From positions 11,898-75,897 of the forward strand of contig DDUQ01000091.1 of assembly GCA_002344885.1 (NCBI GenBank): DNA of 64,000 nt. The letters are read 5' to 3'. A program made the translations under genes and the position numbers. Within the stretch, counting starts at the first letter, position 1. Each line of letters opens with the position of its first letter. Under the pieces are notes generated by a model. The model worked only from the letters and a program-made list of their open reading frames with translations, did not search any database and was not told the DNA's origin. The stretch comes from Comamonadaceae bacterium UBA2334 (GTDB taxonomy: Bacteria; Pseudomonadota; Gammaproteobacteria; Burkholderiales; Burkholderiaceae_C). Shown one piece after another: positions 59,160 through 64,000 of this stretch.

Positions 59160-59897
59160 ATGTTCTTCAAACCGGCGTACATCCGCCACCCCGACTACTG
59201 GGCCGGTGTGCGCGACCTGGCCAGTGTGGCCACGGGCATCGGCGCGTGGGGGCTGATGACGGGCGTGGCCATGGTCAAGTCCGGCATGAGCGTGGTCGAG
59301 GCCGTGGCCATGACGCTGTTCGTGTTCGCGGGCAGCGCCCAACTGGCCGCGATGCCACTGATTGCAGCGGGCGCCCCGCTGTGGGTGATTTTGGCCACCG
59401 CGTTTTGCGTCAACCTGCGCTTCGTCGTGTTCTCGGCGCACCTGCGCCCCTACGTCATGCACCTGCCGCTGCGCGAACGCCTGGTCGTCGGCTACCTCAC
59501 CGCCGACCTGAGCTATGTGTTCTTTGCCAAGCGCTACCCCCACGCGCCCCAGACTCACACGCCGCCTGGCGACTTGCTGGCACAGCAGGCCTACCTGGCG
59601 GGCAGCACCGGCATCAATTGGCTGTCGTGGATGAGTGCCAGCATGGTGGGCATTGCCCTGGCCAACGCCATTCCCACCGAGTGGGGACTGGGGTTTGCCG
59701 GCATCCTCGCGCTGCTGGGCGTGATGCTGTCGCTGGCCAGCTCGCCGCTGCGCATCGTGGCCATGGCCGTGTCGGGTGCGGCAGCCGTGGTGGCCTGGAG
59801 CCTGCCGCTCAAGCTCAACATCGTGGTGGCCATTGCCGTCGCGGTGGGGCTGTCATTGCTGATCGACCGCCAGCGCGAAGGAGCCCGCCATGGCTGA
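59160..59897 (+). CDS. azlC: AzlC-family branched-chain amino acid exporter, large subunit
   Basis: 245-residue membrane protein with about six to seven helices. The family motif FVFAGSAQLAAMPLI is at ~55-69, followed by NLRFVVFSAHLRPY. AzlC works with the small AzlD to export branched-chain amino acids and their analogues. ATG 59160 is 4 bp after the fmt stop. It overlaps azlD by 8 bp, so the two form one unit. Confidence 0.9.
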   Translation: MFFKPAYIRHPDYWAGVRDLASVATGIGAWGLMTGVAMVKSGMSVVEAVAMTLFVFAGSAQLAAMPLIAAGAPLWVILATAFCVNLRFVVFSAHLRPYVMHLPLRERLVVGYLTADLSYVFFAKRYPHAPQTHTPPGDLLAQQAYLAGSTGINWLSWMSASMVGIALANAIPTEWGLGFAGILALLGVMLSLASSPLRIVAMAVSGAAAVVAWSLPLKLNIVVAIAVAVGLSLLIDRQREGARHG

Positions 59898-60249
59898 ACT
59901 GCCCGCCTTTGGCGAAACCGATGCCTGGACGCTGCTGACCATTGCCTGCCTGACCGGCGTGACGGTGCTCACGCGCAGCCTGTTCTTCCTGTCGGACAAG
60001 CCGTGGACACTGCCCCACTGGGCGCAGCGCGGCCTGCAGTACGCCCCCATCGCTGCGCTGGGGGCGGTGGTCATCCCCGAAGTGGTGATGAGCCAGGGGG
60101 CACTCATCCAGACCTGGCAGGAGCCCCGCATCTTCGCCGTGGCAGCCGGTACGGCATGGTTTTTCTGGCGGCGTGACGTGCTGGGCACCATCGTGACCGG
60201 CATGGTTGTCTTTCTGAGCTTGAGACTGGGTCTTGGCTGGGGCCTTTGA
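59890..60249 (+). CDS. azlD: AzlD-family branched-chain amino acid exporter, small subunit
   Basis: 119-residue membrane protein of three or four helices (LLTIACLTGVTVLTRSLFF; APIAALGAVVIPEVV; GTIVTGMVVFLSLRLG). It overlaps the azlC end by 8 bp. AzlD partners are typically 100-115 residues. The TRSLF element near residue 30 matches the family. Confidence 0.88.
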   Translation: MAELPAFGETDAWTLLTIACLTGVTVLTRSLFFLSDKPWTLPHWAQRGLQYAPIAALGAVVIPEVVMSQGALIQTWQEPRIFAVAAGTAWFFWRRDVLGTIVTGMVVFLSLRLGLGWGL

Positions 60250-60290
60250 ACCAACTGCCTTCCGTTTGTTCGTCGGCTTGCCGCACAGGC

Positions 60291-60323
60291 CTTAAGCCTG
60301 AATTCATGTCAGCACGTTATGGT
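60291..60323 (+). promoter_or_regulatory. Partial PmrA-like box and candidate -10 upstream of eptA
   Basis: CTTAAG at 60291-60296 is one exact PmrA half-site; after a 5-base spacer, ATTCAT at 60302-60307 matches the second half-site at 3 of 6 positions. TATGGT at 60318-60323 could be a -10. In enterics PmrA drives eptA from such a box. One half is weak, so this is a candidate only. Confidence 0.3.
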
Positions 60324-60382
60324 GTGCTGTCTCGCCCAACAGCTTACGTTTGCTCTCCTACCTACAGAGACGACCGCATTTC

Positions 60383-62053
60383 ATGAATTCACTGTTTTCT
60401 GCCCAACGACCCTGGCCTATGTGGCAACTGGCCACCATCACCGCCCTGTGGCTGGCGTCCGTGGGCAACATTGCATTGTGGGATTCACTGTTCGCATTGC
60501 CCGAAGTCAGTGGACTACGCGGCGCACTGTTCCTGGTGGGGTTTGGCGCGTTCATTGCGGCCATCCTGACAGCGCTGCTTGCTTTGCTGGCATGGCCTGT
60601 CATGTTGAAGCCCATTGGGATATTTGGATTGCTCAGCGCAGCCAGCGCAACACATTTCATGTTGGCTTACTCGGTTGTCATTGACAGCAGCATGCTGCTC
60701 AACGTGCTGCACACCGACGTGAAAGAAGCAAGCGATCTGATGTCGATCCGCTTCTTTGTCATCATGCTGGCAATCGGTATCGTCCCAGCTTGGTGGTTGT
60801 GGAAACGCCCTGTCGAATCATTGCCTGAAATGCACTGGACCAAGGGGTTGATTCAAAATCTGACCACATTCGCTGTGGCCCTCCTGATCGCGGCATTGGC
60901 TTTGTTCCTGATTTTTCAGGACTTTGCGTCCATCATGCGCAACCACAAAGAAGTGCGCTACCGCATCAACCCGCTCAACAGTCTTTACGCCGTTGGTCGC
61001 ATCGTGTCAGATGCCATTCCTCGCGCTCAGCAGCCCCTGCAAACCATCGGCACCGATGCCAGACTGGGGCCAACCTACGCCGATCAACACCGTCCCCCCT
61101 TGCTGATACTCGTCGTGGGTGAAACGGCACGTGCAGCTAATTTTTCACTGGGTGGATACCACCGCGACACCAACCCGCAACTTCAAGCCTTGGCCAAAGA
61201 AGGCAACCTGGTTTGGTTTGGCAACGTCATGTCCTGCGGCACCAACACGCAAGCATCGGTGCCCTGCATGTTTTCTCACCATGGCAAAGAGGCACACGAG
61301 AGCAAGTCAGGCAAATTTGAGAATCTGCTGGATGTGTTGCAGCATGCCGGCCTGGCCGTGTTATGGCTGGACAATCAGTCGGGCTGTAAAGGCGTTTGCG
61401 ACCGGATACCCAACACAGTCACCCGCAACCTGAGTGACCCTGCGCTGTGCAAGGACGGAGAATGCCTTGACGGCATCATGCTCAAACAATTGGCCGCTCA
61501 ACTTGAGACACTGAGTCCCGAAAAACGCTCGCGTGGCACTGTGGTGGTGCTACACCAAATGGGCAGTCACGGACCAGCCTACTACAAACGATCACCCGAC
61601 GATCTGAAGTTATTCCAACCCGAATGCACCAGCAATGCTCTACAAAGCTGCTCGCGTGAGGCTTTGGTCAATGCCTATGACAACTCGCTGCGCTACACCG
61701 ACCGCTTCCTCGCCGATGCGGTGACGTGGCTGGGCTCACAAGCGGCAGACACCTCACTGGTGTACATCTCGGACCACGGCGAATCGCTGGGTGAAAACAA
61801 CTTGTATTTGCATGGCCTGCCCTATGCCCTGGCACCCAAGGAACAAAAGCATGTGCCTTGGGTTACATGGTTGTCACCGGCGATCCAAAACAGGTTGACG
61901 CTCAGCCCGACGTGCCTGAACAAGTTGGGCGATCGGGCACTGACCCACGACAACATGTTCCACAGCGTGCTGGGCCTGATGGACGTGCAGACCGAGGTTT
62001 ACCAGCCAGACCTGGACGTGTATCGCAGTTGTCGCACCAGCCATCAAAACTGA
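60383..62053 (+). CDS. eptA: Lipid A phosphoethanolamine transferase (EptA/MCR family)
   Basis: Adds phosphoethanolamine to lipid A phosphates, reducing binding of cationic peptides. It is 556 residues from ATG 60383, with five N-terminal helices (~10-180) and a periplasmic alkaline-phosphatase-like domain. Zinc and catalytic residues are intact: Glu247 in VVGETARAANF, Thr287 in SCGTNTQASVPCMFS (the nucleophile position of MCR enzymes) and Asp464-His465 in YISDHGESLGEN. HQMGSHGPAYYKR is also typical. The gene has visibly lower GC than its neighbours and is followed 44 bp later by a PAP2 gene. Whether it confers polymyxin resistance cannot be told from sequence. Confidence 0.92.
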   Translation: MNSLFSAQRPWPMWQLATITALWLASVGNIALWDSLFALPEVSGLRGALFLVGFGAFIAAILTALLALLAWPVMLKPIGIFGLLSAASATHFMLAYSVVIDSSMLLNVLHTDVKEASDLMSIRFFVIMLAIGIVPAWWLWKRPVESLPEMHWTKGLIQNLTTFAVALLIAALALFLIFQDFASIMRNHKEVRYRINPLNSLYAVGRIVSDAIPRAQQPLQTIGTDARLGPTYADQHRPPLLILVVGETARAANFSLGGYHRDTNPQLQALAKEGNLVWFGNVMSCGTNTQASVPCMFSHHGKEAHESKSGKFENLLDVLQHAGLAVLWLDNQSGCKGVCDRIPNTVTRNLSDPALCKDGECLDGIMLKQLAAQLETLSPEKRSRGTVVVLHQMGSHGPAYYKRSPDDLKLFQPECTSNALQSCSREALVNAYDNSLRYTDRFLADAVTWLGSQAADTSLVYISDHGESLGENNLYLHGLPYALAPKEQKHVPWVTWLSPAIQNRLTLSPTCLNKLGDRALTHDNMFHSVLGLMDVQTEVYQPDLDVYRSCRTSHQN

Positions 62054-62096
62054 TTGACAGCAAAAAATCGGCTGCCATAACGAAAGAGACATCCGA

Positions 62097-62798
62097 ATGC
62101 CAGATTCACAGGCACCCCCTGGCCGCTCGGGTTGGCAGCGCTTTTCAGCCGTGGCTGCCGCGCTGCCGCTCTTGCTACTTTGGGATGCAAGCGGACTTGA
62201 CCTGACGCTGGCTCATTGGTTCGGTACGCCAGAGGGTTTTCCCCTTCAGTACAACCCATTTTTGCAATCATGGCTGCACGACGGTGCACGCCAGTTGGGT
62301 TGGGCAGCCTTGGCACTGCTGATTGCCAGCGTCTGGCACCCAATTGGGCCATTGACCCAATTGCCTCGCAGCCAACGCGTTTGGATGGTGACTGCCGTTG
62401 TCGCCTCATTGGTACTGGTCGTGGCCATCAAAGCAATGAGCCGCACCAGTTGCCCATGGGATCTGGCGGAATTCGGTGGCTCTGCAGCGTACGTGTCGCA
62501 CTGGGCATGGGGTGTGAAAGATGGTGGTGACGGTCGTTGCTTCCCCGGAGGGCATGCCTCGACAGCTTTTGCGTTTTTGGCGCTGGCCGTTTGGTTACGC
62601 GACGTCTCTGGGACAGCAAGCAACCGGGTTTACCTTGCCGTGCTCATCCTGGGGTTCACTTTGGGCTGGGTACAACAGGCCAGGGGGGCTCACTATCTCA
62701 GCCACACGTTGTGGACGGGATGGATCTGCTGGACGGTCGCAGTCACCCTGCACAGTCTTGCTTCGCGGCGCTCAACATCGGGGTTATCTCGAACTTGA
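62097..62798 (+). CDS. PAP2-family membrane phosphatase
   Basis: 233-residue membrane protein with about six helices. The PAP2 motifs are altered: K-x6-C-P in IKAMSRTSCPW (usually K-x6-R-P), CFPGGHAS (usually P-S-G-H), and RGAHYLSHTLW (His present, last Asp replaced by His). This matches the sub-class next to MCR-type transferases. It could act on lipid A or undecaprenyl phosphates. Lower GC, like eptA. Likely co-transcribed with eptA. Confidence 0.85.
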   Translation: MPDSQAPPGRSGWQRFSAVAAALPLLLLWDASGLDLTLAHWFGTPEGFPLQYNPFLQSWLHDGARQLGWAALALLIASVWHPIGPLTQLPRSQRVWMVTAVVASLVLVVAIKAMSRTSCPWDLAEFGGSAAYVSHWAWGVKDGGDGRCFPGGHASTAFAFLALAVWLRDVSGTASNRVYLAVLILGFTLGWVQQARGAHYLSHTLWTGWICWTVAVTLHSLASRRSTSGLSRT

Positions 62799-62893
62799 AA
62801 TCTCAGAGGTGCAGACCCGAGGCGAACCCCATCTCGTGTGACCACCAGGGATCTGTGGACACTCTGTTGCGCCAAACTGGCGGGACAGGCTGC

Positions 62894-63256
62894 TCAGGGC
62901 TGCGCCAGGTAGGCCTTCAGCGCCACGCGCGTGTCAGCAGCCAGCACCTTCAACTGGGGGTACAGGGCCTGGCACCGGGCCAGGTCACCTTCGACAGCCG
63001 CCTTTTCAATCGCCGATGCCTGCAGGGACAAGGCTTTGCTGCCCATGTTCCCGGCACTGCCCTTCAGTGAGTGTGCGGCTGCCCTCGCGGCGGGGCCACT
63101 GGTCTGAATGCCCGTGCCCACGGCCTCCACCTCGGCATCCAGCCCATCCAGAAACGTGTCGGCAATTTCAGCCAAAGCCTCGGCCAGCATGTCCTTCAGG
63201 TCATCAAGCGCTGCAATGTCGAGAAGTGGTGTTGCGTCGGAGGGTATGGCGGTCAT
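62894..63256 (-). CDS. Orphan Hpt-domain protein
   Basis: 120-residue histidine phosphotransfer protein. The phospho-His motif is AAHSLKGSAGNMG (~58-70), in a helical bundle. No hybrid kinase or regulator is adjacent, so it may relay for a distant system. ATG 63256 (MTAIPSDATPLLD) is chosen. It is divergent from pyk across 207 bp. Confidence 0.87.
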   Translation of the reverse strand: MTAIPSDATPLLDIAALDDLKDMLAEALAEIADTFLDGLDAEVEAVGTGIQTSGPAARAAAHSLKGSAGNMGSKALSLQASAIEKAAVEGDLARCQALYPQLKVLAADTRVALKAYLAQP

Positions 63257-63463
63257 GGGTATCCTGCAGTGGCCGTGGGAGGGTTGGATCGGGCAAATCT
63301 TGTCACGCACCCAACCCATCGACATTTTGACACTTCAGCCGCACGATCTTGCTGACGCTCCTGGCGCGGTAACCGGACAGTAACTGATTCCAACCATAAT
63401 TGAAACCAAATTACAACAGCTGACCCGTTTACCGCCGCGCCCCACCCACCGGAGACCGCATCC

Positions 63464-64000
63464 ATGCCTCGCGCCACGAAAATCGTTGCCACCCTTGGCC
63501 CTTCATCCAGCAACCCAGACATCCTCGAAGCCATGATCCGCGCAGGGGTGAATGTCGTGCGGCTGAATTTTTCACACGGCACCGCGCAGGACCACGCCGA
63601 CCGCGCGAACATGGTCCGCGACGCCGCCCAGCGAGCCGGCACCGAAGTGGCCATCATGGCTGACCTGCAAGGCCCCAAGATCCGGGTCGGCAAGTTTGCC
63701 AACGGGAAAGTAGAGCTGATCAATGGCGCGCCGTTTGTGCTGGACGCCGCCCGCACCGAACCCGGGGACGAGGCCGGTGTGGGGCTGGACTACAAAGAGC
63801 TGCCCCGCGACGTGAAAGCGGGCGACACCTTGCTGCTCAATGACGGCCTCATCGTGCTGAAAGTGGACAGCGTGAAGGGCGCTGCCGTGCACACCACGGT
63901 GGTCATGGGTGGAGAACTGTCCAACAACAAGGGCATCAACAAACAGGGCGGCGGCCTGACGGCCCCGGCACTGACCGCCAAGGACATGGACGACATCCGC
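63464..64000 (+). CDS. pyk: Pyruvate kinase (partial, C-terminus outside window)
   Basis: Glycolytic enzyme converting phosphoenolpyruvate to pyruvate with ATP formation. The first 179 codons are present: MPRATKIVATLGPSSSNP, VVRLNFSHGTAQDH (K+-site and nucleotide-site region) and MADLQGPKIRVGKF. About 300 residues lie to the right. GGAGACC precedes ATG 63464 by about 7 bases. CATAAT at 63395-63400 is a possible -10 without a good -35. Confidence 0.96.
   Translation, partial: MPRATKIVATLGPSSSNPDILEAMIRAGVNVVRLNFSHGTAQDHADRANMVRDAAQRAGTEVAIMADLQGPKIRVGKFANGKVELINGAPFVLDAARTEPGDEAGVGLDYKELPRDVKAGDTLLLNDGLIVLKVDSVKGAAVHTTVVMGGELSNNKGINKQGGGLTAPALTAKDMDDIR

Noticed and set aside
1..64000. tRNA, rRNA, CRISPR array, prophage or integrase genes
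   Set aside because: I looked through the intergenic stretches and the coding frames on both strands and saw no cloverleaf, rRNA-like block, regularly spaced repeat array, phage structural gene or recombinase.

Overview
What it is. The window looks like chromosome of a high-GC betaproteobacterium, most likely Burkholderiales, family Comamonadaceae (relatives of Acidovorax, Hydrogenophaga, Rhodoferax). The evidence is the gene order bamE-dapB-exbB-exbD-leuS-lptE-holA beside a divergent fur, the hpf-ptsN-hprK block, the proteobacterial-type gshA, the single-chain indolepyruvate oxidoreductase with its divergent Lrp regulator, yajC-secD-secF, and def-fmt divergent from LysM-dprA. I see about 50 protein genes packed tightly. 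I see no rRNA, tRNA, CRISPR array, transposase gene or prophage. The two edge genes, kup and pyk, are cut by the window. || Layout. 1-11.2 kb, all on the minus strand: proA, then a P-type cation ATPase, a CPA2 cation/proton antiporter, a tandem universal stress protein, a Na/phosphate symporter, gshA and kup. This is an ion-homeostasis run next to glutathione synthesis. 11.3-13.4 kb: a divergent pair, a carbonic-anhydrase-like protein and an MBL-fold hydrolase, set between proA and holA. 13.5-20.7 kb: a minus-strand housekeeping run from bamE to holA (outer-membrane assembly, lysine/peptidoglycan precursor synthesis, an ExbBD energy module, leucyl-tRNA synthetase, LPS export, the replicase delta subunit). 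20.9-23.3 kb: fur, then hprK-ptsN and hpf. 23.5-29.9 kb: a patatin lipase, a DUF3717/DUF1289 protein, a flavodiiron-like MBL protein, yaeQ, purB, a glutathione S-transferase and a rhombosortase-like protease. 29.9-44.8 kb: glnE divergent from a plus-strand run yhdP, nitrilase, sensor kinase, FixJ-type regulator and mltA, which meets a MASE1-CHASE-GGDEF-EAL protein head-on. 44.8-49.1 kb: lrp and the indolepyruvate oxidoreductase. 49.3-55.0 kb: yajC-secD-secF and a DUF1631 protein. 55.0-60.2 kb: dprA and LysM facing def-fmt-azlC-azlD. 60.3-62.8 kb: a visibly lower-GC eptA-PAP2 pair that resembles the mcr-pap2 arrangement. 62.9-64.0 kb: an orphan Hpt protein and the start of pyk. || How the parts relate. 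Most genes are core functions. The accessory signals are: (1) a dispersed 48-bp repeat with six copies in one fixed register, three inside the essential or conserved genes proA, leuS and fmt, and one that supplies a stop codon and the next gene's start codon; (2) a 65-67 bp MITE-like inverted-repeat element upstream of yajC; (3) a free-standing protein with the C-x-D-x-R / H / C zinc-site pattern of beta or carboxysomal carbonic anhydrases; (4) a 24-bp perfect palindrome over the translation start of the P-type ATPase; (5) the lipid A modification cassette, with a partial PmrA-like box upstream.
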